A stretch of 64,000 bases of DNA from Halioglobus maricola (GTDB lineage Bacteria; Pseudomonadota; Gammaproteobacteria; Pseudomonadales; Halieaceae), in NCBI RefSeq assembly GCF_009388985.1, contig NZ_CP036422.1, positions 3,238,501-3,302,500 of the forward strand, read 5' to 3'. Positions 44,982-54,055 of the stretch are shown here, one piece after another (within the stretch, counting starts at the first letter, position 1; each line of letters begins with the position of its first letter). The notes beneath the pieces are model-generated. The model did no database searches. It saw only the letters and a program-made list of their open reading frames with translations, and had not been told where the DNA came from. The position numbers and the translations under genes are program-made.

Positions 44982-45785
44982 ATGTCCTTTGTCAAAGTCG
45001 AGTACCCCCGTGACGGGGTTTGCCTGATCACTCTCAACCGCCCGGAACGCATGAACGCGATGGCGTTCGATGTGATGGTGCCCTTCAAGGAAGCCCTCGA
45101 GGAGGTCAGCTTCAACAACGAGATCCGCGCGGTCATCGTTACCGGCGAGGGAGAAGGCTTCTGTGCCGGCGCCGACCTGGAAGACCCGGGCTGGCTTGAT
45201 ATCTTCGACGGCCTCACCATGCCCGGTATTGCCCGCCGTGCGATGAAAATACTCGAAGATGTCGTGCGCACCATTCAGGAAATGCACCAGCCAGTGATCG
45301 GCGCCATCAACGGTGCAGCCATCGGCGGCGGTTTCTGTCTCGCCATGTCGACTGACATCCGGGTGGCGTCCGAGAAAGCCTTCTTCCGCCCCGCCGGCAT
45401 TAACAATGGCCTCACCTCGGGTGAACTGGGTCTTAGCTATCTGCTCCCGCGCGCCATTGGCACCAGCCGCGCCTTCGAAATCATGCTCACTGGCCGCGAT
45501 GTGGATGCGGCCGAAGCGGCCAATCTGGGCATCGTATCGCGCACGGTACCCCAGGAGGACCTGCTGGAAGAGTGTTATGCCATGGCTGATCGGATCTGCG
45601 GGTTCAGCCGGCTGGGAGTGGAGTTAAGCAAGCAAATGCTCTGGGCCGGTGTTGACGCGGGCAGCCTTCATACCCACATGAATCACGAGAGCCACGCCCA
45701 GCTGTTCGTGCGCATGACAACGCAGAATTTCGAGGAAGCCATTCGCGCCCGCAAGGAGGGGCGCAGCCCGGAGTACAAAGACTAG
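44982..45785 (+). CDS. Enoyl-CoA hydratase/isomerase family protein
   Basis: A 267-residue crotonase-fold protein. The oxyanion-hole segments are GEGEGFCAGADLEDPG and GAAIGGGFCLAMSTDIRVAS. It hydrates or isomerises enoyl-CoA in fatty-acid or related catabolism. The usual catalytic Glu pair of true hydratases is not clearly in place, so it may be a different crotonase-family reaction. The TetR-type regulator gene starts 90 bases after its stop. Confidence 0.85.
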   Translation: MSFVKVEYPRDGVCLITLNRPERMNAMAFDVMVPFKEALEEVSFNNEIRAVIVTGEGEGFCAGADLEDPGWLDIFDGLTMPGIARRAMKILEDVVRTIQEMHQPVIGAINGAAIGGGFCLAMSTDIRVASEKAFFRPAGINNGLTSGELGLSYLLPRAIGTSRAFEIMLTGRDVDAAEAANLGIVSRTVPQEDLLEECYAMADRICGFSRLGVELSKQMLWAGVDAGSLHTHMNHESHAQLFVRMTTQNFEEAIRARKEGRSPEYKD

Positions 45786-45875
45786 CGCCCGTCGACCAAT
45801 TGCACAGGTGAATGAACGAACCGCTTGCCTTACACTGCTAACAGCCTGAACCCACCGAATAAAAGGGAAAAGACC

Positions 45876-46559
45876 GTGGCAGGAGCACCAGCAAGCAAAT
45901 CGGCCCGCCGCAGCCATGCGGAAAAGCGCCAGGAAACCCGCGGCAAGATCCTCCATGCCGCGCTCGATATCATCGTCGAGGAAGGCATTCGCAGCGTGCG
46001 CAATCGTGCTGTGGCAAAACGTGCAGGTGTTTCGCTGGGTAGCACCACCTACCATTTCAGCAGTATCGAAGAGCTCATCGTCAGTGCCTTTCACTTCTGG
46101 CGCGACAACATCCTGATCACTGAGAATCCATTTTTTGGCCAGCTGATCGAAGTGTTCCTGCCCTATGGTGATGGCTCAGTACCCCCCAAACAACGACCGA
46201 AAGTCGCCGCCAAGCTGTGGCAGATCTCATCCAACTACCTATGCGACCAACTGCAAGGCGAGCGCAGGGACCGGCTGCTTGAACTGGCGTTTTACCACGA
46301 GTCGGTCCGCTATCCGGCGCTTCGAGAAATGATCAACCGGGAATGGCAGGCACAACTGGATATCCTCGCGGACGTACACAGTGCAATGGGCTCCGACGAC
46401 CCGGATACCGATGCCCTGCTCACTGCAGCTGTCTTTCGTCACCTTGAGCGCAGCATCACCCTGAGTGAACATGCCAAGGTCGACACCATATTGATCGCCG
46501 TTACTACAAGGCGCCACCTGAGCCAGTGCTTCGGCTTCGACATCCCTGAACCAGACTAA
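45876..46559 (+). CDS. TetR-family transcriptional regulator
   Basis: I prefer the GTG at 45876, seven bases after AAAAGGGA, over the upstream ATG at 45825, because the first residues of the longer form look unstructured. The helix-turn-helix is at about residues 25-70 (ETRGKILHAALDIIVEEGIR, then VAKRAGVSLGSTTYHFSS). The C-terminal ligand domain is helical. It probably controls the neighbouring enoyl-CoA hydratase and responds to an acyl-CoA-like ligand, by analogy with many TetR regulators beside CoA genes. Confidence 0.85.
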   Translation: MAGAPASKSARRSHAEKRQETRGKILHAALDIIVEEGIRSVRNRAVAKRAGVSLGSTTYHFSSIEELIVSAFHFWRDNILITENPFFGQLIEVFLPYGDGSVPPKQRPKVAAKLWQISSNYLCDQLQGERRDRLLELAFYHESVRYPALREMINREWQAQLDILADVHSAMGSDDPDTDALLTAAVFRHLERSITLSEHAKVDTILIAVTTRRHLSQCFGFDIPEPD

Positions 46560-46560
46560 C

Positions 46561-48513
46561 TCAGCGGCTGCCTGACGCTCGCACGCGGTTATAGAAATCC
46601 AGATCGAGAAACTGACCGCCGTACTCTATCCGCAGCGTCTCAGGTTTCCGCGGTGCCTGCACGTAAGGTGAATCGAAGCGCGGATACTCGAGGTCCTGTA
46701 TTTCACCATCGATGGTGAAATCACCCTGGAAACGCAGCACATATTCGCGGCCGCTGCTGCTGTAGCTGAGCTCACCATCGGCGTAGCCCACCGCATTCGC
46801 CTTCACTCGTGCAATGAAAGCATCAAAACTGCCGTCGTCGGCTGCACTGCCCGCCTCGAACACCCAGAACGCGTCCCGTCCCGGCTGTACCAGATCGTCA
46901 CTGCTGTCTTCGTGGTAGTGCAGCGGATTGAGAGCGACAAAGGCACCGAAAGTGTGTCCGGTGCGACCAAACGCATAACGGCCGTCCAGTCTCACTTCAT
47001 CAAACCGCTCCTGCGGGAAATGTGCGTGCGTGTAGTCCTGAATACTCTTTTCCATAAAGCCGGTTTCGCTGGGAATACGAAAGATATTCAGCACCACATT
47101 GCGGTCTTGCACGACGTGGGGGAAGCGACCACTACCCACCCAGTAACCCGGCGAACCAGAGAGCGCACCCTTGTCTGAAAGCGGCTTGGCCGGATGCGTG
47201 GTGAACACGCTCACCTGGCGCGACAACACGGCATTCCACAAGTGCTGCTGATCGCCATAAGTACCCGGATGATATGCCTGAGCTGTTGCTACCATGTAGT
47301 CCGGCGTCTTGTAGGTATAGGTGTTGGCGCGCTGAATGGCCGTGCCATTGGTGACCGGATTCAGGAGCCGGCTGATGGCCGGAAGCCCATTGGTGTAACG
47401 CAATACTGCCAGGTTGAATGGGTTCAAATCATGCAGAAACTCGTTCGACAGCATATTGTGGGTGCGCATATAGCGGACCGTATTATCAATAATAATGTCG
47501 TTACTGAAGGCCTCGATTGCCCACTGCATCATAATCTGTCGATCTTCAAGACCAATCAGGTCTTCTGCGGCTAATTCATCCAGGTTCAGCCCGGTTGAGG
47601 CTTTGATCACCGTGCCCTCTTCCACGTCCTCGCCAATAGCTTTGAGTACCGCCGGCACTTCATAGTTATTGATATAAACGAAGTTGATGTCCATGCCCAC
47701 TCGCTTGCTGGGTTCACGACCCCAGGGCGCCGGATCCCAAATAGAGTCGATCACTGCCTGCATGGAGTTGCGCTCAGGATAGCGTTTGCCGTTAGCGTAC
47801 ATGCGGCCACTGGAAGAGATAAAGCTACCCTGGTGGGACTGTGTGGCCACATCGTAGAGCAGCAGATCCATGATGATCTGTGACTTGATCACAATCTCCG
47901 GATCTTCTGCGAAGTCAATCAGGTTGGCCAGCGGTGCAATATCTTCGACGTAATAGGTATTGGAGTACCACTCGGTAAAACCATACAGCCAGCGTTGTTC
48001 TAGCCAGGTAAGAATTCGCTCGCGCGCCATCGCAAGGTGTTCGCTACCGGTCTGGCCACTATTACTGAATACCTCGTCCGGCCAGTACTGCCCAGCGAGA
48101 TATTCGGATGCGGCAAACAGCAACTGATGGTTCTCAGACCAGTAACACATGCTGTCGCTGCCAGGCTGGTCCATCCAGTACTTGAAGCCAAGGAAGGTTT
48201 CGGCAATGGTCTGGTAGTCTGCATCAGTGATGCTGTCGCGGTAATCATAGAGAATACGCGCCAGGCTCTGCAGGCGGAAATCAGACGCATCGTACCGGCG
48301 GCTTACCCAGGTGTAGGTGTTGTCAATAACGGATGAATCATAATCGCGACCCTGCTCAAGATCGTGCAGCACCCTACTATTGTTTACATCCAATTTTAGG
48401 CTGTGGTCGCGCGCTGGTATTTTTGCCACGGCCGCGTTGCGCTGAACCTCGTACGCGGTGAAACCGCCCACCACAACAAGGGCTACAAGGAACGCTTTCA
48501 GGAGATTCTTCAT
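46561..48513 (-). CDS. Secreted/anchored alpha-helical-toroid-like protein, putative polysaccharide enzyme
   Basis: I start at the ATG ending at 48513 (a TTG two codons earlier is the alternative). The 650-residue protein has an N-terminal hydrophobic signal or anchor (LLKAFLVALVVVGGFTAY). The first two thirds are alpha-helical with conserved-looking aromatic and acid motifs: MCYWSENHQLLFAASEYLAG, GFTEWYSNTYYVEDIAPLAN and THNMLSNEFLHDLNPFN. The last third is beta-rich (LRFQGDFTIDGEIQDLEYPR). An alpha toroid plus beta-sandwich is the plan of several polysaccharide lyase families. It sits beside a GPH symporter and a GH88/GH105 enzyme, which use the unsaturated products of lyases. I do not recognise the family. 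Confidence 0.65.
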   Translation of the reverse strand: MKNLLKAFLVALVVVGGFTAYEVQRNAAVAKIPARDHSLKLDVNNSRVLHDLEQGRDYDSSVIDNTYTWVSRRYDASDFRLQSLARILYDYRDSITDADYQTIAETFLGFKYWMDQPGSDSMCYWSENHQLLFAASEYLAGQYWPDEVFSNSGQTGSEHLAMARERILTWLEQRWLYGFTEWYSNTYYVEDIAPLANLIDFAEDPEIVIKSQIIMDLLLYDVATQSHQGSFISSSGRMYANGKRYPERNSMQAVIDSIWDPAPWGREPSKRVGMDINFVYINNYEVPAVLKAIGEDVEEGTVIKASTGLNLDELAAEDLIGLEDRQIMMQWAIEAFSNDIIIDNTVRYMRTHNMLSNEFLHDLNPFNLAVLRYTNGLPAISRLLNPVTNGTAIQRANTYTYKTPDYMVATAQAYHPGTYGDQQHLWNAVLSRQVSVFTTHPAKPLSDKGALSGSPGYWVGSGRFPHVVQDRNVVLNIFRIPSETGFMEKSIQDYTHAHFPQERFDEVRLDGRYAFGRTGHTFGAFVALNPLHYHEDSSDDLVQPGRDAFWVFEAGSAADDGSFDAFIARVKANAVGYADGELSYSSSGREYVLRFQGDFTIDGEIQDLEYPRFDSPYVQAPRKPETLRIEYGGQFLDLDFYNRVRASGSR

Positions 48514-48527
48514 CGGCAATACCCGGT

Positions 48528-49970
48528 TTATATCAACAGGCGCTTCATGGATTCCAATTCCTCGTCATCGAGATTGGATTCCTCACGCTGGCCGCGGCGG
48601 TACTCGAGGTATTCACGCAGACGGCCGTGTATCACTTTGTCGAGGGGGTAGGTTCGGGCAGCGAAAAACGCCGGAATCAACAACAGCATAGGCACCAGGA
48701 ACACGATTAACTGCAACGCAGTAATCACGCTATCGGGCTGGGCTTGCAGGGTCTCAACATAGCGGCCCTCCTCCATTGTTTTTAGCGGCGGCAGGTAACC
48801 GGAGAACTCGAGAATCATACCCACTGTGAATATGCCAATGGCGCCGGAGAACTTGCGAGAGAACGTCATGACCCCACTGAACGAGCCCGCTATGCGGTAG
48901 CCATAGCGCAACTCACCGACGTCGGTCACATCAGGGAAAATCGACCAGGGCATGACAACACACCCCACCACGCCGGACCCAACCAATGCAGCAATCATAT
49001 AGATGGCGTAATCAGGCCAGTCTTTCTGGTACATCGCCATCAGGCAAGCGCCGGCAAGCCACAACAAAATGGAATAGCGATAAACCTCTGCCTTGCCCCA
49101 CCGATTGGCCGCCGCAACGACCGCCGGGATTAACACGATCTGAGTGATCAACATGGTACCAATCACAAGGTCGGCCTCGTTTTTTCGATCCAGATAGTAG
49201 TACATGTAGTACTGGAATACGGCGGCTACAACATCCATGGAGAGATAGGCCAGGAAGTACATCACAATGAGCTTACGAAAGGTACGCACCTGAAAGGGCC
49301 GCAAAAAAGAGTGCAGGCTGAAGCTCGAACGCTCCTTTCCCAACGGCACCCGCTCGTGGGTGAAGAAGAACATCGCCATCCAGGGAATCGCGTAAAAGAT
49401 CGAGAATAACACCGCCATCGTCAGCCAACCCATGCTTGGGTCATCAAACATATCCACGATGGTCAGTGGCAGCACCGCCGCCAGCAGGGAAGAAACCTGG
49501 GAGAAAAACAGGCGCATCCCATTGATGGTGTTGCGCTCCTCGTAATCGGTACTGATCTCGCTACTCATGGAGGAGTAAGGCACCAGGCACACCGTGGATA
49601 CCGTTGAGAAGTAAATATAAGTGAGCAGCACATAGACGAACTTTTTCGTTTCGGACTCAAACCCCACCGGGTACCAGAGCATGACAAACGAAGTGAGAAT
49701 GCCGAAGAAAGCGAGTACAAACCAGGGCTTGCGCCGCCCCCAACGGGTGCGGGTATTATCGGTGAGCACACCCATCAACGGATCGGACACGGCATCCCAG
49801 ATTTTGGATACCAACACCACGGTGCCCGCCAGGGCCGGGGATATCTGCACCACATCAGTCAGAAAACGCAGATAGTAAAACGCCATGATCACCTGGGAGC
49901 CGCCGATAAAGATATCGCCGGAGCCGAAGATTAGCTTCTCTCGCAGGGTGATGGGCGGCGGCTGGTTCAC
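48528..49970 (-). CDS. GPH-family (glycoside-pentoside-hexuronide) symporter
   Basis: A 480-residue membrane protein with about 12 hydrophobic segments. The family motif is plain: KIWDAVSDPLMGVLTDNTRT followed by RWGRRKPWF. GPH symporters move sugars or uronides with sodium or protons. It overlaps the GH88/GH105 gene by four bases and is followed by the unrecognised secreted protein. The operon therefore likely imports unsaturated oligosaccharides from an acidic polymer. The sugar is inferred from the neighbours. Confidence 0.9.
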   Translation of the reverse strand: MNQPPPITLREKLIFGSGDIFIGGSQVIMAFYYLRFLTDVVQISPALAGTVVLVSKIWDAVSDPLMGVLTDNTRTRWGRRKPWFVLAFFGILTSFVMLWYPVGFESETKKFVYVLLTYIYFSTVSTVCLVPYSSMSSEISTDYEERNTINGMRLFFSQVSSLLAAVLPLTIVDMFDDPSMGWLTMAVLFSIFYAIPWMAMFFFTHERVPLGKERSSFSLHSFLRPFQVRTFRKLIVMYFLAYLSMDVVAAVFQYYMYYYLDRKNEADLVIGTMLITQIVLIPAVVAAANRWGKAEVYRYSILLWLAGACLMAMYQKDWPDYAIYMIAALVGSGVVGCVVMPWSIFPDVTDVGELRYGYRIAGSFSGVMTFSRKFSGAIGIFTVGMILEFSGYLPPLKTMEEGRYVETLQAQPDSVITALQLIVFLVPMLLLIPAFFAARTYPLDKVIHGRLREYLEYRRGQREESNLDDEELESMKRLLI

Positions 49971-51043
49971 GACAGCAGGCCCCGCTGTTCCAACTTGCGG
50001 TAATTGATGCCGGCAAAGAACAGTGACGCCAGGCCGTAGGTCCAGTCGTTGCCTCGGGGAGTGTACTTGTAGCCCAGGTAGGGAATAAGCTGAATGGCGA
50101 TAGTCGGCGCGCTGATAAGCGGCATACTGAGCAGCCCATCTTTCATCTCGAGGCTATTGACCACCGCCTCGAAGGCGCGAAGACCAGGCTCCAGATAACG
50201 CTTGTCGAGATAACCCTCGGCGACCCCCTGCATCCAGCCACTGGCGATAAGCGCCGTGGCACTGCTTTCGATGTAGGTCTTGCCAGGGCGATTAAACACT
50301 GTCTCGAAGAAGCCATCATCGCGCTGGTAAGGCAGCAATGCCGCAGAGGTCTCCTGCAAAATTTCAATAGCATGAGCGCGCTCTGGACTGTCGTGCCTGA
50401 AATGCTCCAATGCCATCGGCAGGCCCGCGATCACCCAGCCATTGCCCCGCCCCCAGAACACTTTGTTGCGCGGGTATGTGTGGCCGGCCTTCGCCCAGTA
50501 GCAGTGGTAAAAGAGTTTGTCTTCGGGGTCCTGCAGGTACTTCGCAAACAGCTCTGGTTGGCGACGAGCAAAATCATAAATCGCTTCATCACCGGCTTCG
50601 CGACCGTACCAACTGGCGTACACGCCGTACATCATGACCGAATCGACCCACACACTCTTCGGGTAAAGACGGCCCTCCGGCGAAGTGCCCAGGTGATTGG
50701 GCATGTAATCGAGCACCCTATCAGCAGTCTTGAGATACCTGGTCACACGATCGACCACATTCTGATAGCGCGCTTCACGGGTCTTGCGCAGCATGGCGTA
50801 CGCCGTGAGACCCGGTGCCATGGTATCGGACTGATCTACCCGATAGCCCTTCTCGATGTGAGCATCCAGCCAGGCGCAATTGAACGACTGATAACGATCT
50901 TCGCCCAGTTCATTGTCCAGCAGGTCCAGCGCATAGGTATACAGGGCCTCGCCCCACATCCACTTCAGGCTGGCGGGGTCGTAGCGCTCGACAGAGGCGT
51001 CCGCCAGGTCGATAACCCGGTCAAACAGGTTTGCTGCAGCCAT
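49967..51043 (-). CDS. GH88/GH105-family unsaturated glycuronyl/rhamnogalacturonyl hydrolase
   Basis: I start at the ATG ending at 51043 (MAAANLFDRVIDLADASVER). The longer start at 51088 would place a promoter and operator inside the gene. The 358-residue protein has the alpha/alpha-barrel landmarks: WMWGEALYTYAL, YRVDQSDTMAPGLTAYAML, the catalytic-Asp segment SVWVDSVMMYG, and VFWGRGNGWVIAGLPMALEH. These enzymes remove the unsaturated uronic acid that lyases leave at chain ends. No signal peptide is seen, so it should work in the cytoplasm after uptake by the neighbouring symporter. Confidence 0.88.
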   Translation of the reverse strand: MAAANLFDRVIDLADASVERYDPASLKWMWGEALYTYALDLLDNELGEDRYQSFNCAWLDAHIEKGYRVDQSDTMAPGLTAYAMLRKTREARYQNVVDRVTRYLKTADRVLDYMPNHLGTSPEGRLYPKSVWVDSVMMYGVYASWYGREAGDEAIYDFARRQPELFAKYLQDPEDKLFYHCYWAKAGHTYPRNKVFWGRGNGWVIAGLPMALEHFRHDSPERAHAIEILQETSAALLPYQRDDGFFETVFNRPGKTYIESSATALIASGWMQGVAEGYLDKRYLEPGLRAFEAVVNSLEMKDGLLSMPLISAPTIAIQLIPYLGYKYTPRGNDWTYGLASLFFAGINYRKLEQRGLLS

Positions 51044-51067
51044 TAGATGCCACTCGTTAAAATCATA

Positions 51068-51104
51068 TGCTGTACCATGGTACAACAAATGAATTGTAGG
51101 TCAA
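51068..51104 (-). promoter_or_regulatory. Promoter and palindromic operator of the GH105 operon
   Basis: The perfect 14-mer TGTACCATGGTACA is at 51071-51084, inside a 20-base near-palindrome (51068-51087). On the minus strand TTGACC (51099-51104) is 16 bases from TACCAT (51077-51082), and this -10 box lies within the palindrome. It fits repression by a GntR- or LacI-type regulator; no such gene is adjacent. Confidence 0.6.
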
Positions 51105-51174
51105 TCCATTCGCGGCTAGTATCCTGAGCCGCGGATGGGCAGAGGGATTCGACACACGACCTCAGGGACTGAGT

Positions 51175-52668
51175 ATGACCAGAAATACAGCGATCACAAT
51201 CCTTCTGGCCGTGCTTGGCCTCTGGCTGGGCTGGCGTTATCTCAATGCCGGACTGGACCGACCTACTCCCACCACCGAGGCAGACGTACCCGCCTTTATT
51301 GGCAGCCCTGCACACCCCCGCCCCATCGCACCAGCGTACGATCGTGAACAACACCCCTTTCTGGCGCCCATTGGCCGCAACAGCATGCACAACGACGCAG
51401 CCCAGAGCGATAGCTATACCTGGGCCGGCCCTCTGGGACAGTCAGCTGAAGTGAGCACCCAGCAGTTCCACCGCATACTGGGCAGCTGTGTCGCCCAGTC
51501 CTTCGCCAGCAATGGCTTGATGTACGGCACCTGTGTCACCCCCTTCGGCGTCACTCTCGTGGCACGCAGGCCAGACACACTGGAAATAGTGGCGCGTCAG
51601 CTCATCACCCGCTGGCTGCCCATTGGCCAGAAGTTTAGCGGCGGCGTCTACTTCCACCTCGACGAACAGGACCGGGTGTTGCTCGCCAGCAACGACCTGT
51701 CTATCCAGCGCTGGCAGCTACAGGCTCAAGGCTCGAACTATCGCTGGCAGCTGGAGGCGGACTTTCCGGTCGGGGACATATTGGACGCTGCTGGCCCCGG
51801 GCCCCATCGCATCATCGATACCATGCCCGACTGGGAGGGCAACTACTGGGTTATCACCCGTGCAGGCCTGGTAGGTGTGGTCGATAGCGAGGGCAACAAT
51901 GGCAGGGCCATCGAGCTGACTGACGAGGGCATAGACAACGCAATGGCCGTCGGTCGCAACGGCCTGTTCGTCGTTTCCGATCATGCGATGTACAGTTTCA
52001 AACGCGCCAAGGATGGCAGCATCGAGGTGCAATGGCGCGAAGCCTATGACCGAGGCAGCGCTCCAAAGGAAGGCACCATGGGCTGGGGGTCTGGCACAAC
52101 CCCTACCCTGATTGGCAGCGAGTACGTGGCCGTGACAGACAACGCCGATGGCAGAATCAATGTCATGGTATACGCACAGACCCCACGCAGCGGCTCCCAG
52201 CAAGTCTGCAAACATCCCATTTTCCCGGCTAACCGGGGCACCACTGAAAACTCGCTGGCGGCAGTGGGTTATTCGCTGATCGCAGAAAACAACTACGGCT
52301 ACTCAGGCCCCAGGAACGTACCCCAATCAGCGCCCGGCCTTACCCGCGTGGATATCGTTCCGAACGGCGCAGGCTGCACGACTGCGTGGGAAAACCTGAC
52401 CATCACCTCGCCCTCGGCGGTTCCCAAAGTCTCCGAGGCCAATGGCCTGATTTACCTGTATACAAGAGACAAAGGCAACCCGGCAGACTTACACGCCTGG
52501 TACTTCACCGCCGTTGATTTTCACTCCGGCGAACTTGTCTACAAGCAACTGACAGGCACCGGCTGGCTGTTCAATAATCACTACGGGTCTATATCAATCA
52601 GCCCGGAGGGGGCCGCCTATGTCGGGATGATGGGAGGCGTGGTAAAAATCGTCGACGGAGCCCCCTGA
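51175..52668 (+). CDS. Membrane-anchored beta-propeller-like protein, unknown function
   Basis: A 497-residue protein with one N-terminal membrane segment (AITILLAVLGLWLGWRYL) and an exported remainder. The rest is beta-rich with recurring blade-like units such as DWEGNYWVITRAGLVGVVDS, GRNGLFVVSDHAMYSFKRA and NHYGSISISPEGAAYVGMMG. This looks like a PQQ-type or WD-type propeller, but I see no PQQ-binding motif or catalytic signature. It is divergent from the GH105 operon by 130 bases and could belong to the same system. A paired cysteine arrangement (ILGSCV ... MYGTCV) may form a disulfide. Confidence 0.6.
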   Translation: MTRNTAITILLAVLGLWLGWRYLNAGLDRPTPTTEADVPAFIGSPAHPRPIAPAYDREQHPFLAPIGRNSMHNDAAQSDSYTWAGPLGQSAEVSTQQFHRILGSCVAQSFASNGLMYGTCVTPFGVTLVARRPDTLEIVARQLITRWLPIGQKFSGGVYFHLDEQDRVLLASNDLSIQRWQLQAQGSNYRWQLEADFPVGDILDAAGPGPHRIIDTMPDWEGNYWVITRAGLVGVVDSEGNNGRAIELTDEGIDNAMAVGRNGLFVVSDHAMYSFKRAKDGSIEVQWREAYDRGSAPKEGTMGWGSGTTPTLIGSEYVAVTDNADGRINVMVYAQTPRSGSQQVCKHPIFPANRGTTENSLAAVGYSLIAENNYGYSGPRNVPQSAPGLTRVDIVPNGAGCTTAWENLTITSPSAVPKVSEANGLIYLYTRDKGNPADLHAWYFTAVDFHSGELVYKQLTGTGWLFNNHYGSISISPEGAAYVGMMGGVVKIVDGAP

Positions 52669-52752
52669 AAAACGGCCACAGTTGCACGAAGCAGAACTCC
52701 CGGGATTTATTGACCCGGCACTACAGAATCAGCCAACGTCCGGAGTTTTACC

Positions 52753-53997
52753 ATGACGGAAAGATTGCCTCTCGCGATTCGCGCCCTTAACAGCGCGTTC
52801 GACCTCACCGGCCCGGTGGGTCGGCGGATTGCCCGACTGGACCCTGACAAATTCATCAAATCTGCCCAGCGAGATACTGGCCTCACTGACTTTGGCTCTG
52901 ATTATTTTCGCGAACCACTCAGGCGCTTGTGCAAGTCCCTGGAAGAAGACGCCCACCTGAGCGCACTGGGCCGCATCATCGCGCGCCAGGATATCTCGCG
53001 CCTGCTCAGCAATCGTCTGAAATTTATCGACCTCTTCAAGCAGCACCCGGAGATTGCCGACACCCCCATCAACCAGCCCATTTTTATTCTTGGCATGCCG
53101 CGCACCGGAACCACCAGCCTGCACGAGCTGGTCGCACTGGACCCACAATTCCGGGTGCCCATGAGTTGGGAGGTGGCGCACCCATTCCCGCCACCGGAAC
53201 TGGCGAGCTACAACAGCGACCCGCGCATCGCCGAGGTAGATGCAGAGCTGGCACAGATCGATCGCCTGCTGCCCAATTTCAAGCACATGCACCCCATGGG
53301 TGCGCAATTACCACAGGAGTGCGTGGGTCTGTTTGCCTACGACTTCGCCTCCATGATGTTCGATGTTCAGTTCAGGCTGGACCAGTACCAACAGTGGCTG
53401 CTGCAGGAAGACATGACCGAGGTATTCCACAATCACCGTCGTTGGCTGCAGTTGCTGCAATGGAAGTGCCCCGCCGATACCTGGGTGCTGAAGTCACCGC
53501 AGTACCTGTGGAATATCGAAGATATGCTGAAAGAGTACCCCGACGCCCGTATCATCCAGACCCATCGCGACCCCGTCAGGGTCGCCATGTCGATTGGCAG
53601 CCTGACTGCCACCCTGCGCGGCCTTGGTTCAAATAAAGTGGAGCTGGCTGAGGTGACCCGTGAATACGCGGACCTACTGCACTACGGCGTAGGCAAGACC
53701 ATGAGCGCCCGGGAGCGTGGATTACTCGGCAAAGAGCGCGTTTACGACGTGCAATTCAAGGACTTCCGCCAGGACCCCCTGGCGACTGTAGAAAAAATGT
53801 ATGCCCAATTCGACTATCAACTGTCACCCGCTGTAAGCGAGCGCATGGGTGAGTTCCTGGCGGCGGGCAGCGGGGAAAAGCGCCACGGCCAGCACGGCTA
53901 CACATTGGAGGATTCTGGCCTGGACCTGGCTGTTGAACGCCAACGCTTCGCGGCCTATCAGGCCGCTTACGGGATAGAACTGGAGGAAGTTTCCTAG
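52753..53997 (+). CDS. Sulfotransferase-family protein
   Basis: A 414-residue protein with the PAPS-binding 5' loop FILGMPRTGTTSLHELVALD at about residue 115, and the second motif in YPDARIIQTHRDPVRVAMSI with its conserved Arg and Ser. It belongs to the large cytoplasmic group common in marine bacteria. It would move sulfate from PAPS to a hydroxyl on a lipid, steroid or sugar. The acceptor is unknown. It is convergent with an SDR gene, with a 58-base gap. Confidence 0.85.
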   Translation: MTERLPLAIRALNSAFDLTGPVGRRIARLDPDKFIKSAQRDTGLTDFGSDYFREPLRRLCKSLEEDAHLSALGRIIARQDISRLLSNRLKFIDLFKQHPEIADTPINQPIFILGMPRTGTTSLHELVALDPQFRVPMSWEVAHPFPPPELASYNSDPRIAEVDAELAQIDRLLPNFKHMHPMGAQLPQECVGLFAYDFASMMFDVQFRLDQYQQWLLQEDMTEVFHNHRRWLQLLQWKCPADTWVLKSPQYLWNIEDMLKEYPDARIIQTHRDPVRVAMSIGSLTATLRGLGSNKVELAEVTREYADLLHYGVGKTMSARERGLLGKERVYDVQFKDFRQDPLATVEKMYAQFDYQLSPAVSERMGEFLAAGSGEKRHGQHGYTLEDSGLDLAVERQRFAAYQAAYGIELEEVS

Positions 53998-54055
53998 CGA
54001 CGCGGCGGCGCCACAGCAATGATAACGGATGCCGCCAAGGCGCAGGATACGCTCC

